Source: Propionibacteriaceae bacterium (lineage in GTDB: Bacteria; Actinomycetota; Actinomycetes; Propionibacteriales; Propionibacteriaceae). Taken from it: DNA of 38,840 nucleotides. The position numbers and the translations under genes are program-made. Location: contig JAISUF010000104.1 in the NCBI GenBank assembly GCA_031272195.1, forward strand, positions 1 through 38,840, given 5' to 3'. Positions 17,603 to 27,633 of the stretch are shown here, in pieces. Under the pieces are notes generated by a model, which did not search any database, was not told the origin of the DNA, and saw nothing but the letters and a program-made list of their open reading frames with translations. How positions within the stretch are numbered: position 1 is the first letter of the stretch; every line of letters begins with the position of its first letter.

Positions 17603-19138
17603 ATGTCATCGCAAGACCCAACCGGTCCCCACGACAACAACCAGGCGGCCGACTCGTCGACGCCCCAGCCGGGATGGGGCGCGGCGGTCCCGCCGGTCCC
17701 GCCGCCCGGCGACTCGCCCCGCATCGCCCAGGACCAGCCCTCGGCCTGGGCCTCACCCGCGGCGCCAACCCCCGACGGGGCCTCGCCGCAGGCCGCTTAT
17801 CCGGCCTATGGCGCAGCGGGAACGCCATCGACGCCGTATCCGCCCGCGGCGGGCGCGCCCCAGGCGTTCGCTCCGGGCCAGCCCGGCTATCCCTATCAAC
17901 CGGGACAGCCCTACGCCGCGCAGCAGCCCTATCCGGCCCAGCAGCCGTATGCCCAGCCGAACGCCTCCGGGCAGCTTTACGCGGGGCAACAGCCCAGCCA
18001 GCCGTACCAGCCCGCCTACCAACCGCCGGCGGGGTCTGCGCCGAGCGCGCCGGCCGGCTATGGCTACCAGGCCCAGCCCTTGGCGGCGGCTACCGCCCAG
18101 CCCGCCGCCAAGAAGAAGGCCCCGGTCGTCTTGATCGCCGTCGCGGTCGCGGCGGTCGTGGTGGTGGCGGCGGCAGCCATCGCCATCCCGCGCCTGATCT
18201 CCGCCATCGCTCCCGACGGCGGGGGTCTCGGCCCGGTCCCCTCCGTCCCGACCAGCGCCGGGTCTGGCCAGGCCTCGGAGGCCCCCAAACCGGTGGCCGC
18301 CACGCCCGAGGCGGCCGTCCAGGCCTACTACGCCGCCCTGCAGGCGGGCGACGCCGCAACGGCGCTGAGCTGCGGCCAAACCGCGCCGACCGACCAGACC
18401 CTGCTGACCGACGAGGTCCTCAAACAGGCCGGGGCCGGCATCACCGACGTCAAGGTCGCCGCCAAGGAGGCCTACGGCGACACCTACGCCGCCGTCACGG
18501 CCTCGTACACCATCGGCGGCAAGCGCGTCTCCCAGCAGATGGGCGTGCAGAAAGTGGACGACCAGTGGCTGCTCGACAGCGCCGTCGGCACGCTGCGGGT
18601 CGGCGACGGCCTCTCCGATGCCGGGCTGTCGGTCTACGGCGTGGCGCTGACCCAGGACGGCACCTACGAGGCGTTCCCCGGCGTCTACGAGTTCGCCGTG
18701 TCCAACCCGCTGCTGTCGCTGGGCGACGACTCGACGGTCGCGGTGGAGTTCCCCGAGGCGTCGGGATCGGTTTACGGGCCGCTGGCGCTGTCGTCGGACG
18801 GCCAGGAGACGCTGCGCAAGGCGGCCCAGGCCAAGCTCGACGCCTGCCTGAAGCAGAAGGCGTCCCAGCCCAAAGGGTGCGGTTTCGGCGTCAGCGACGG
18901 CTCGTACAAGGTGAAAGAGTCGACGGTCAAGTGGAAGGTCAAGTCCGGCAAGATCAAAGCCTCCGACTTCCGGCTGGCCTACAACGACGCGACGACCGCC
19001 AGCGCCTCGGTGTCGGTGATCCTGTCGGTGACGGCCAAGTCGACCTCCGGCGCGTCCCTGAGCGGCTCCGCCTTTCTTTTCACGATCAGCGCCGACATCT
19101 CCAATCCGGACGACATCGTGGTGTCATTCGGCTCCTGA
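17603..19138 (+). CDS. Membrane-anchored protein with Pro/Gln/Tyr-rich cytoplasmic N-terminus
   Basis: QPYAAQQPYPAQQPYAQ low-complexity segment, TM APVVLIAVAVAAVVVVAAAAIAIP, then a Cys-containing extracytoplasmic domain; SD aggag. Confidence 0.75.
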   Translation: MSSQDPTGPHDNNQAADSSTPQPGWGAAVPPVPPPGDSPRIAQDQPSAWASPAAPTPDGASPQAAYPAYGAAGTPSTPYPPAAGAPQAFAPGQPGYPYQPGQPYAAQQPYPAQQPYAQPNASGQLYAGQQPSQPYQPAYQPPAGSAPSAPAGYGYQAQPLAAATAQPAAKKKAPVVLIAVAVAAVVVVAAAAIAIPRLISAIAPDGGGLGPVPSVPTSAGSGQASEAPKPVAATPEAAVQAYYAALQAGDAATALSCGQTAPTDQTLLTDEVLKQAGAGITDVKVAAKEAYGDTYAAVTASYTIGGKRVSQQMGVQKVDDQWLLDSAVGTLRVGDGLSDAGLSVYGVALTQDGTYEAFPGVYEFAVSNPLLSLGDDSTVAVEFPEASGSVYGPLALSSDGQETLRKAAQAKLDACLKQKASQPKGCGFGVSDGSYKVKESTVKWKVKSGKIKASDFRLAYNDATTASASVSVILSVTAKSTSGASLSGSAFLFTISADISNPDDIVVSFGS

Positions 19139-19313
19139 CCGGGCCGGTCGGCGGCCACAGCGCCGCGCGGGCTGCGCGCTGCGGCGTCAGCGCGGGGCCG
19201 ATCCGACCTGAGACGGCGCGGCCGATGAATGTCGTCAAGCTAGCCGATTGGCTACCGGCCCGGTCGCCGGGCAGGATAGATTTGTCTTTGCACAGCTAAT
19301 CCTCGGGAAGGCA

Positions 19314-21386
19314 ATGATGACTCTGGAATGGAACGATCTCGACTCGCGCGCCGTGGACGTCGCGCGCCTGCTGGCCGCCGACGCGGTCGAGAAGGCCGGC
19401 AACGGCCATCCCGGCACCGCCATCTCGCTGGCGCCGGTGGCCTATCTGCTCTACCAGAAGGTGATGCGCCACGACCCGGCCGATCCCGGATGGGTCGGGC
19501 GCGACCGCTTCGTGCTGTCGATCGGCCACTCGTCCCTGACGCAGTACGCCCAGCTCTTCCTGGCCGGCTACGGCTTGGAGCTGGACGATCTGAAGAGCCT
19601 GCGCACCGAGGGCTCCCTGACGCCCGGCCATCCCGAATACGGCCACACGGCCGGCGTCGAGTGCACCACCGGCCCGCTGGGGGCGGGCGTGGCCGACGCC
19701 GTCGGCTTCGCCATGGCGGCCCGCCGCGAGCGGGCCATGCTCGACCCGGACAACGCCGCGGACTCGGTCTTCGACCGGCAGGTCTATTGCATCGCCGGCG
19801 ACGGCTGCATGCAGGAGGGCGTCTCGGCCGAGGCGTCGTCCCTGGCGGCGACGCAGGAGTTGGGCAATCTGACGCTGATCTACGACGACAACCGCATCAC
19901 CATCGAAGGCGACACGTCGATCGCCTTCAACGAGGACGTCGAGGCCCGCTACGCCGCCTATGGCTGGCACGTCCAGCACGTCGACTGGACCAACTCCGGG
20001 ACGGGCTACGCCGAGGACGTCCAAGCCCTCTACGACGCCATCGAGGCGGCCAAGGCCGTCACCGACAAGCCGTCGTTCATCAGGCTGACGACGATCATCG
20101 GCTGGCCGCTGCCGACCAAGGCCGGCAGCCACCAGATCCACGGCTCCAAGATCGGCGCCGAGGAGGTCGCCGCGCTGAAGGCCAAGCTCGGCTTCGATCC
20201 GGCCGAGGCCTTCCCGGCGCCGGCCGAGGTGGTAGCCCACGCCCGCGACAACGCCGCCGCCCGGGCGGCTCGCGCCAAGGCCGACTGGACGCCCCGGTAC
20301 GAGGCCTGGCGCCAGGCCAATCCGACCCAGGCGGCCCTCTACGACCGACTGCGGGAAGGCCGCCTGCCCGACGGCTTCGAGCAGGCGCTGCCGGTTTTCG
20401 CGCCGGGCAAGAAGTCGACGCGGGCGGCCTCGGGAGAGGTGTTGACGGCCCTGGCCGACGCTGTGCCCGAGTTGTGGGGCGGCTCGGCCGACCTGGCCGG
20501 CTCCAACAACACCACCATGAAGGGCCAGTCGTCTTTCCTGCCGCCGGAGCGCTCCTCGCGCGAGTTCAGCGGCGACTTCTCCGGCCGCGTGCTGCATTTC
20601 GGCATCCGCGAGCACGCCATGGGCAACATCCTCAACGCGATCGCCATGTCCGGCCTGACCAGGGCCTATGGCGGCACGTTCATGGTTTTCGCCGACTACA
20701 TGCGCGGCGCGGTGCGGCTGGCCGCCCTGCAGCGCTGCCCGAGTATTTTCGTGTGGAGCCACGACTCGATCGGCGTCGGCGAGGACGGACCGACCCACCA
20801 GCCGGTCGAGCACCTCGCCAGCCTGCGAGCCATCCCCGGCCTGGACGTCGTGCGCCCGGCCGATGCCAACGAGACCGCCTGGGCCTGGGCCCAGATCTTG
20901 CGCAACAACGACCGCCCGGCCGGCATAGTGCTGTCGCGCCAGGACTTGCCGATCGTCGACCGGACGACAGGTGAGTACGCCGGGGCCGAAGGCGTCGCCA
21001 AAGGCGGCTATGTGCTGCGCGAGGCGTCCGGCGCGCCCAAGGTCGCCCTGCTGGCGACCGGCTCGGAAGTGGCCGTGGCGCTGGCGGCCCAGGACTTGCT
21101 GGAGGCCGACGGCGTGCCGACGCGGGTCGTCTCGCTGCCCTGTCTGGAGTGGTTCGCCGCCCAAGACCAGGCCTATCGCGACTCCGTCATCCCGCGGGGG
21201 GCCGCCAAAGTGTCGGTCGAGGCCGGATCGTCGATGGGTTGGCGCGAGTACGTCGGCGACGCCGGCGAGATCGTCGCCCTGGACCACTTCGGCGAGTCGG
21301 CGCCGGGCGGGCGCCTGTTCGAGAAGTACGGCTTCACCGCCGAGAACCTCGCCTCCCGGGCCAAGCTGGCGCTGTCGCGTGGCTGA
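19314..21386 (+). CDS. tkt: Transketolase
   Basis: ARLLAADAVEKAGNGHPGTAISLAPVAYLLYQ, GPLGAGVADAVGFAMAARRE, GDGCMQEGVSAEA, VWSHDSIGVGEDGPTHQPVEHLASLRAIPGL. Confidence 0.97.
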   Translation: MMTLEWNDLDSRAVDVARLLAADAVEKAGNGHPGTAISLAPVAYLLYQKVMRHDPADPGWVGRDRFVLSIGHSSLTQYAQLFLAGYGLELDDLKSLRTEGSLTPGHPEYGHTAGVECTTGPLGAGVADAVGFAMAARRERAMLDPDNAADSVFDRQVYCIAGDGCMQEGVSAEASSLAATQELGNLTLIYDDNRITIEGDTSIAFNEDVEARYAAYGWHVQHVDWTNSGTGYAEDVQALYDAIEAAKAVTDKPSFIRLTTIIGWPLPTKAGSHQIHGSKIGAEEVAALKAKLGFDPAEAFPAPAEVVAHARDNAAARAARAKADWTPRYEAWRQANPTQAALYDRLREGRLPDGFEQALPVFAPGKKSTRAASGEVLTALADAVPELWGGSADLAGSNNTTMKGQSSFLPPERSSREFSGDFSGRVLHFGIREHAMGNILNAIAMSGLTRAYGGTFMVFADYMRGAVRLAALQRCPSIFVWSHDSIGVGEDGPTHQPVEHLASLRAIPGLDVVRPADANETAWAWAQILRNNDRPAGIVLSRQDLPIVDRTTGEYAGAEGVAKGGYVLREASGAPKVALLATGSEVAVALAAQDLLEADGVPTRVVSLPCLEWFAAQDQAYRDSVIPRGAAKVSVEAGSSMGWREYVGDAGEIVALDHFGESAPGGRLFEKYGFTAENLASRAKLALSRG

Positions 21387-22308
21387 GGCCGCCCGCGGGC
21401 GGGCCAACTTCCTGCTGGTCCTGGCCTCGGCGATCTGGGGGTTCGCCTTCGTCACCCAGCGGATCGGGGCCGACTACGTCGGGGCGTTCACCTTCAACGC
21501 CGTCCGCTTCGCCTTGGGCGGTCTGGTGCTGGTGGCCGTCATCGCCTTTTTGGACCGGCGGCGCGGATTGTCGCGCGAGTTGCGCTGGGCGGCAACCAAG
21601 GCGGTGGTTTGGCCGGGCGCGGTCTGCGGAGCGCTCCTGGCGGCGGCGGCCGGTCTGCAACAGGCCGCCATGACAACTTCGACGGCCGGCAACGCGGCCT
21701 TCGTGACGGCGATGTACATCGTGCTGGTGCCCGTCTTCGGAGTCTTCCTGGGGCGGCGGGTGACCTGGTTCGTGGTGGCCGGCATCGTGTTGTGCGTGGC
21801 CGGGCTGTACCTGATCTGCGTCAGGGGGGATTTGGCGTTGGGCCCCGGCGACCTGTTGCTGCTCGGCGCGGCGGTCATGTTCGCGGTCCAAATCCTGTTC
21901 GTCGAGCGCTTTTCGGCCAAGTTGTCGGCGCTGCGCTTCTCGACCGCCCAGTTCTTCGGCTGCGCCGCCGTCTCGGCGGTGGCGGCGCTGTTCTTCGACG
22001 CCGCCCCGTTCGGCGGCATGGAGCGCGCCGTCGTGCCGCTGCTCTACACCGGCGTGTTGAGCGTCGGAGTGGCCTACACCTTGCAGGTGGTCGGGCAGCG
22101 CGACGCCCTGGCCGCCCACGCCGCGCTGATCATGAGTTTGGAGTCGGTCTTCGGGGCTTTGAGCGGGGCGCTGTTCCTGGGCGAGGACATGGGCGCTCGG
22201 GGCTATACGGGCGCGTTGCTGATGGTTGTGGGTATCGTGGTGTCACAAGGGGACCTCTTGGGGGAGTCATGGCTGAGAAGAAAAGGCGCGGCAAGCTCTT
22301 CGCGGTGA
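21379..22308 (+). CDS. EamA/DMT-family permease
   Basis: Multi-TM: FLLVLASAIWGFAFVTQRIGADYVGAFTFNAVRFALGGLVLV...; C-terminal EamA repeat; GTG start overlaps tkt end by 8 nt. Confidence 0.88.
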   Translation: MAEAARGRANFLLVLASAIWGFAFVTQRIGADYVGAFTFNAVRFALGGLVLVAVIAFLDRRRGLSRELRWAATKAVVWPGAVCGALLAAAAGLQQAAMTTSTAGNAAFVTAMYIVLVPVFGVFLGRRVTWFVVAGIVLCVAGLYLICVRGDLALGPGDLLLLGAAVMFAVQILFVERFSAKLSALRFSTAQFFGCAAVSAVAALFFDAAPFGGMERAVVPLLYTGVLSVGVAYTLQVVGQRDALAAHAALIMSLESVFGALSGALFLGEDMGARGYTGALLMVVGIVVSQGDLLGESWLRRKGAASSSR

Positions 22309-23996
22309 TCGGGGCGGTCGTGTTGGCCGTCCTCGTCATGGGCGTCGGCGCCCTGGCTTGGGGACGCCAAGTGGCGGGCACGAAACTGCCCCAGAACACC
22401 ACCGTCGCCGGCGTCGACGTCGGCGGCGTCGAGCCGGCCCAGGCCAAGGCCAAACTGCAAGCGGCGCTGGGCCCGAAGGCCGAGGGGAAGATCGCGGTGA
22501 CGGCGGGGGACCAGAGGGTCGAGTTGGACTCGTCGAAACTGGGCTTGACGATCGACTACGACGCCACCTTGGCCCAGGCCGGCGTCGGCGAGACGAGTTG
22601 GAATCCGGTCGAGGTGTTCGAGCGGCTGTTCGGCGGCTCGGCGCTGCCGACGGTGGTCGACGTCGACGCGGACGCCATGAAGACCGCTGTCGAGCAGTTG
22701 GCCAAGAAGGTCGACCATGACGCCGCCAACGCCGCGGTTTCCTACAAAGGCGTGACGCCCCAGGTGGCCGAGGGCTCCGACGGCGTGAAGCTGGACGTCG
22801 ACGCCACCGCCGAGGCGATCAAAGCGGCCTTCCTGGGCTCGCACGAGGTCGCCGCCGTCGTCGCCGAAACGCCGCCGCAGGTGACGACAGCGGCCGCCGA
22901 GGAGGTCGCCGACGGACTGGCCAAGGCGGCCACGGCCGCGCCGGTGACCGTCGCCGTGGGCGAGGCCGGCCAGCTGACGCTGGGGCCGGAGACGATCGCC
23001 GAGTGCCTGTCGTTCTCGCCGTCGGGCGACACGCTGACCGCGAAGGTCGACGAGGCCAAGCTGGCCAAGGCGCTGACCCCCCAATTGGAGAAGCTAGGCC
23101 TGAAGAAGGCCCAGGACGCCAAGTTCACCATCGCCGGAAAGAAGTCCGGCAAGCCCAAGATCACCAAGTCGGTCGACGGCCAAAGCGTCGATTTCGCCGC
23201 CATGGCGCAGGCCCTCCTGCCGGTGCTGTCCCAGGCCAGCGGCCGCCAACTGTCCGTCGAGCCGGTGGGGGTCAAAGCCGACTTCTCGACCGAGGACGCC
23301 GAGGCGATGGGCGTCAAAGAGATCACTGGCGAGTTCACGACTTATTTCCCCGGCTCGGCGTACCGCTACAACAACATCGGCAAGGCGGCCGGGCTGATCA
23401 ACGGCGTCTTCCTCAAACCCGGCGAGACGTTCTCGATGAACCAGGTGCTGGGGGAGCGCACCAAACAGGCCGGCTGGATGCCGGGCGGCGGCATCGCCAA
23501 CGGCAAGATCGATCCGAACATTTACGGCGGCGGCATCTCGCAGTCGACCACGACGACCTTCAACGCCATCTTCTTCGCCGGTTTGGAGGACGTCTACCAC
23601 AAGCCCCACTCGCTGTATTTCAGCCGCTACCCGATGGGACGCGAGGCGACGCTGGACTGGAAGTCGGTCGACATGAAGTTCCGCAACGACTCCAAGTACG
23701 GCGTGCTGATGCAGGCCTGGATCACCGGCCAGACCGGCTCGCAGGGCTCGGTCACGGTGCGGGTGTGGTCGACGAAGGTCTACGACATCAAAGCCACCAA
23801 GCCGATCCAGTCGAATTTCCGCTCGCCGGGGGCGACCGTCTACGACTCGTCGGCCGGCTGCATTCCGCAAGACGCCATGACCGGCTTCGACGTCAAGTAC
23901 TCGCGCCAGTTCTACCTGGACGGCAAGCTGGTCAAGACCGAGCCGTTCAAGTGGTCGTACAACTCCCTGACGCCGGTGGTCTGCGGCAAGAAGTGA
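22269..23996 (+). CDS. VanW-family protein with putative peptidoglycan-binding repeats
   Basis: Single N-terminal TM; VanW core GETFSMNQVLGERTKQAGWMPGGGIANGKIDPNIYGGGISQSTTTTFNAIFFAGLEDVYHKPHSLYFSRYPMGREAT; ATG 22269. Confidence 0.9.
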   Translation: MAEKKRRGKLFAVIGAVVLAVLVMGVGALAWGRQVAGTKLPQNTTVAGVDVGGVEPAQAKAKLQAALGPKAEGKIAVTAGDQRVELDSSKLGLTIDYDATLAQAGVGETSWNPVEVFERLFGGSALPTVVDVDADAMKTAVEQLAKKVDHDAANAAVSYKGVTPQVAEGSDGVKLDVDATAEAIKAAFLGSHEVAAVVAETPPQVTTAAAEEVADGLAKAATAAPVTVAVGEAGQLTLGPETIAECLSFSPSGDTLTAKVDEAKLAKALTPQLEKLGLKKAQDAKFTIAGKKSGKPKITKSVDGQSVDFAAMAQALLPVLSQASGRQLSVEPVGVKADFSTEDAEAMGVKEITGEFTTYFPGSAYRYNNIGKAAGLINGVFLKPGETFSMNQVLGERTKQAGWMPGGGIANGKIDPNIYGGGISQSTTTTFNAIFFAGLEDVYHKPHSLYFSRYPMGREATLDWKSVDMKFRNDSKYGVLMQAWITGQTGSQGSVTVRVWSTKVYDIKATKPIQSNFRSPGATVYDSSAGCIPQDAMTGFDVKYSRQFYLDGKLVKTEPFKWSYNSLTPVVCGKK

Positions 23997-24138
23997 GGAT
24001 TGCCACCCGGTCGGCTACACGGTCGGACGGGGCGTTCGGCGGCCGCCGCCGCGACACCGCCGGACGCGGCTGGAAGGGTTTTCACGCAGTGTCGCAGCGA
24101 TGCCCGCGCGGCGTTCGCGGCCAGCCGCGCGGCGGGGA

Positions 24139-24144
24139 TAAGCT
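24139..24144 (+). promoter_or_regulatory. -10 element of a predicted leaderless fdxA promoter
   Basis: TAAGCT, 6 nt before ATG 24151. Confidence 0.45.
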
Positions 24145-24150
24145 ACCGCT

Positions 24151-24468
24151 ATGACATACGTGATCACCCAGCCTTGCGTTGACGTCAAAGACAAGGCGTG
24201 TGTGGAGGAATGCCCCGTCGACTGCATCTATGAGGGTGAGCGGACGCTTTACATCCATCCCGACGAGTGTGTGGACTGCGGCGCCTGCGAGCCGGTCTGC
24301 CCCACGCAGGCGATCTACTATGAGGACGACGTGCCCGCCGACCAGGCGGCCTTCATCGAGGCCAACGCCGCCTTCTTCGCCGAGATCGGCTCGCCGGGCG
24401 GCGCCGCCAAGCACGGCCCGATCGCCGGCGACCACCCATTGGTGGCGGCTTTGCCGCCCCAGGCCTGA
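24151..24468 (+). CDS. fdxA: 7Fe ferredoxin
   Basis: [61 protein letters not shown]. Confidence 0.97.
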   Translation: MTYVITQPCVDVKDKACVEECPVDCIYEGERTLYIHPDECVDCGACEPVCPTQAIYYEDDVPADQAAFIEANAAFFAEIGSPGGAAKHGPIAGDHPLVAALPPQA

Positions 24469-24541
24469 GGCGTCATTGGCGTTCGGCCGGTTTGGCCGGA
24501 CAGTGGCCCGCCGGGCGGGCCGGAAGAGGGGTTGTGGAAAG

Positions 24542-25624
24542 ATGTTGAGCCTGCCTGATTTCCCGTGGGACTCCCTGGCCGACGCCAAACGGCTGGCGGC
24601 CTCGCACCCCGATGGCATCGTCGACTTGTCGGTCGGCACGCCCGTCGACCCGACCCCGGCATTGGCCGTGGACGCCCTGTCCGGGGCGGCCCAGGCGCCC
24701 GGCTATCCCCAAGTGTGGGGGACGCCGGCGTTGCGGCAGGCGGTCATCGGCTATCTGGAGCGCCGCTGGCGGGCCTGCGGGTTGGACGAGGCCGGCGTCC
24801 TGCCGACGATCGGCTCCAAAGAGCTGGTCGCCTCGCTGCCGCTGCAGCTAGGGCTGGGAGCCGGCGACGCCGTCGTCATCCCGAGGCTGGCCTATCCGAC
24901 CTATGACGTCGGCGCGCGCCTGGCGGGCTGCCGGGTGGCGGCCTGCGACGACCCGGCCGAGGCCGCCGAGATCGGCCCGAAGCTGGTCTGGATCAACTCC
25001 CCGGCCAATCCACACGGGCGCGTCCTCGGCGCCGACGATCTGCGGGCCTGGATCGGGGCCGCCCGGGCGGTCGGCGCGGTGCTGGCCAGCGACGAGTGCT
25101 ACGGCGAGTTCGGCTGGGAGGCCGAACCCGTCTCCGTGCTGGACCCGGCCGTCAATGGCGGCTCGTTGGACGGGCTGCTGGCCGTCCACTCGCTGTCCAA
25201 GCGCTCGAATGTGGCCGGCTACCGGGCCGGTTTCGCGGCGGGCGACCCGTCGATCGTCAAACCGCTGTTGGAGGTGCGCAAGCACGCCGGTTTGATGCTG
25301 CCCGACCCGGTGCAGTCGGCGATGGCCGCTTTGTTGGCCGACGACGCCCACGTCGAGGCGCAGCGAGCGCGCTATCTGGCCCGGCGCGACGTGCTCCGCC
25401 CGGCTCTGGAGGGGGTCGGCTTCCGGGTCGACGACTCGCAGGGCTCGCTATATCTGTGGGCCTCCCAGGGCGTCGACGGGCGGGCCAGCGTCGGCTGGCT
25501 GGCCGAGCGCGGCATATTGGTGGCCCCAGGGGACTTCTACGGCCCGGACGGGCGCGACCACGTCCGGGTGGCGCTGACCGCCACCGACGAGCGGATTGCC
25601 GCCGCCGCGCGGCGTTTGGCCTGA
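24542..25624 (+). CDS. dapC: Succinyldiaminopimelate transaminase
   Basis: Class I/II aminotransferase: VDLSVGTPVDPTP, PTIGSKELVASLPLQLGLGAGDAVVIPRLAYPTYDVGARLAG, SLSKRSNVAGYRAGF (PLP Lys); near fdxA and dapD. Confidence 0.93.
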   Translation: MLSLPDFPWDSLADAKRLAASHPDGIVDLSVGTPVDPTPALAVDALSGAAQAPGYPQVWGTPALRQAVIGYLERRWRACGLDEAGVLPTIGSKELVASLPLQLGLGAGDAVVIPRLAYPTYDVGARLAGCRVAACDDPAEAAEIGPKLVWINSPANPHGRVLGADDLRAWIGAARAVGAVLASDECYGEFGWEAEPVSVLDPAVNGGSLDGLLAVHSLSKRSNVAGYRAGFAAGDPSIVKPLLEVRKHAGLMLPDPVQSAMAALLADDAHVEAQRARYLARRDVLRPALEGVGFRVDDSQGSLYLWASQGVDGRASVGWLAERGILVAPGDFYGPDGRDHVRVALTATDERIAAAARRLA

Positions 25625-25839
25625 TTCACGGGCGGTTGGCAGCCTGGGCCGGCCAGCTTGTCGTCGCCGCTGGCCGCCCACGCGCGCCGGGTCCGATTCG
25701 CCACGAGGCGGGCCGAGCCCGCTGGACCGTCGGCGACGCTCGTGACGGTAAGCAGGGTACTCAAGGGCGCCAAGGTCGAGTCCGTGGGCGGGCCGCTGAC
25801 GACGCGGTGCGGCCAGTGGCCGAATCCACGCCGAAATCT

Positions 25840-26673
25840 CTAGGCGAACAGCACCTGGACGGTCTTGGCGTCTTGCGAGTCGCCGGCCCACTCGGGCAGC
25901 GACCAGGCGTCTTGCGTCCACTTGGCGCCGCCGATGACGACGCCGCGCACCCCATAGCGCTTGGCGTTGGCGACGGCCGCCTCGGCCACCGACCAGGCCG
26001 CCCGCGCCGTCTTGGCGGTGGCGCTGAGCCCGCCGACCTCGGCCTTGACCGAGGCCGCTTTACCGTAGGTCTTGTCCAAGAACTCGGCCAGCTCGCCCGG
26101 CGCGGCCGCGCCGACGTCGCGCAGGGCGCAGGAGAACGAGGCCGGTGTCTGGCCGGTCAGGGCCGATGCCAGGGCGCGGGCGTTGGCGACGTGTTTGCGA
26201 TAGGCCTCGGGATAGCCGGAGCGCTGCACCGCCTGGGCGACGTCGTTCAAGTCGCCGGTCTCCCAGTCGGCGACCTTGACCAGCTCCTTGTAGAACTTGG
26301 TGGTCGAATACCACGGGTCGAGGATTTCCTCCTCGGTGCCCCAGCCTTGGGACGGGCGCTGCTGGAACAGCCCCAGCGAGTCGGCGTGGCCGTAGTCGAG
26401 GTTGCGGATGCCGGACTCCTGGTAGGCCGTCGTCAGCGCGATGCTGGCCGCCCGCGGGGCCAGTCCGCGCTGGACGGAGACGCCGGCGATCAGCGACGCC
26501 AGCTCGGCCTGCCCGACCGACAAAGTGGTGGTGTGGCCGCCGACGCGGGCCTCGCAGCGCTCGTCGACCAGGGGGATCGGCGCGGCGGTGAGCTGCGACC
26601 ACAGCGCCGCCGCGCCCCAGGCGGCGCCCGCTGCCAGGGCCAGCACGAGGGCCGCGACCAGCAGGCGGCGCAT
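25840..26673 (-). CDS. Lytic-transglycosylase/lysozyme-like exported protein
   Basis: N-terminal TM/signal [60 protein letters not shown] resembles SLT-type ES...GLxQ motifs; ATGA overlap with dapD. Confidence 0.7.
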   Translation of the reverse strand: MRRLLVAALVLALAAGAAWGAAALWSQLTAAPIPLVDERCEARVGGHTTTLSVGQAELASLIAGVSVQRGLAPRAASIALTTAYQESGIRNLDYGHADSLGLFQQRPSQGWGTEEEILDPWYSTTKFYKELVKVADWETGDLNDVAQAVQRSGYPEAYRKHVANARALASALTGQTPASFSCALRDVGAAAPGELAEFLDKTYGKAASVKAEVGGLSATAKTARAAWSVAEAAVANAKRYGVRGVVIGGAKWTQDAWSLPEWAGDSQDAKTVQVLFA

Positions 26674-27590
26674 CAGTTGCGGTGCAGCGCTTCGTTCAAC
26701 TCGACCCCTCCGGTGCGCGGCAGCGCCTTGACCGCGCCGGACAACGAGTCCCGCAGATAGAGCCAGCCGGACTGGCCGGACAACTCGCGGGCCTTGACGA
26801 CCGACCCGTCGGGCAGCGTCACCTTCGCGCCCGCCGTCAGATACAGGCCGGCCTCGACGACGCAGTCGTCGCCCAGGCAGATGCCGATGCCGGACTGGGC
26901 CCCGAGCAGGCAGCGCTCGCCGATGGTGATCTGCTCGCGTCCGCCGCCGGACAGCGTCCCCATGATGGACGCGCCGCCGCCGATGTCGGAGCCGGCCCCC
27001 ACGACGACGCCCGCCGAGATCCGCCCCTCGACCATCGAGGGGCCCAGCGTTCCGGCGTTGAAGTTGACGAAGCCCTCGTGCATGACGACCGTGCCCTCGG
27101 CCAGATGCGCCCCGAGGCGGACGCGGTCGGCGTCGCCGATGCGGACCCCGTCGGGGATGACGTAGTCGACCATCCGGGGGAACTTGTCGACGCCGTAGAT
27201 GGTGACGCGGCCGTCGGCCCGCAGGGCCATCCGCGTCTCCTCGAAACCCTCGCCCAGGCACGGCCCGGCGCTGGTCCAAACGACGTTCGGCAGGACGCCG
27301 AAGATGCCGTCCAAGTTGATCGCGCGCGGCTGGCACAGGCGCGCGCTGAGGAGGTGGAGGCGCAGATAGGCGTCGGGCACCGATTGGGGCGCGGCGTCGA
27401 GGTTGATCTCCAGCCAGACCGACTCGGTGTGGACGCGGCGGCGCGGATCGGTCTTGAGCAGCGCCTTGAAACCCCTCGGCTCGCGGTCGTCGCCGCCCGG
27501 GCCCAAGGCGGGGGACGGGAACCAGGCGTCGAGGGTTTGGCCACTGTCGTGGATCGTGGCCAGCCCCCAGCCGTGCGCGTTGCGAGTCAT
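26673..27590 (-). CDS. dapD: Tetrahydrodipicolinate N-succinyltransferase
   Basis: Left-handed beta-helix region: [61 protein letters not shown]. Confidence 0.95.
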   Translation of the reverse strand: MTRNAHGWGLATIHDSGQTLDAWFPSPALGPGGDDREPRGFKALLKTDPRRRVHTESVWLEINLDAAPQSVPDAYLRLHLLSARLCQPRAINLDGIFGVLPNVVWTSAGPCLGEGFEETRMALRADGRVTIYGVDKFPRMVDYVIPDGVRIGDADRVRLGAHLAEGTVVMHEGFVNFNAGTLGPSMVEGRISAGVVVGAGSDIGGGASIMGTLSGGGREQITIGERCLLGAQSGIGICLGDDCVVEAGLYLTAGAKVTLPDGSVVKARELSGQSGWLYLRDSLSGAVKALPRTGGVELNEALHRN

Positions 27591-27597
27591 GCGGTCC

Positions 27598-27603
27598 AGC
27601 CTA
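27598..27603 (-). promoter_or_regulatory. -10 element of a predicted leaderless dapD promoter
   Basis: TAGGCT on the minus strand, 7 nt before ATG 27590. Confidence 0.5.
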
Positions 27604-27620
27604 CCGGGTGGCGCCGACGC

Positions 27621-27626
27621 TATCAT
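27621..27626 (+). promoter_or_regulatory. -10 element of a predicted leaderless dapE promoter
   Basis: TATCAT, 7 nt before ATG 27634. Confidence 0.5.
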
Positions 27627-27633
27627 TGCCACC

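Noticed and set aside
19296-21455. 719-aa minus-strand ORF covering the whole tkt gene
   Set aside because: Antisense shadow ORF typical of high-GC codon usage; the protein is low-complexity H/R/Q/G-rich without recognisable domains, while tkt is unambiguous.
25708-25814. Hairpins between convergent dapC and the transglycosylase-like gene (gcgggc-cga-gcccgc; ggccgc/gcggcc)
   Set aside because: Short GC-rich stems without T-tracts; expected by chance at this composition.
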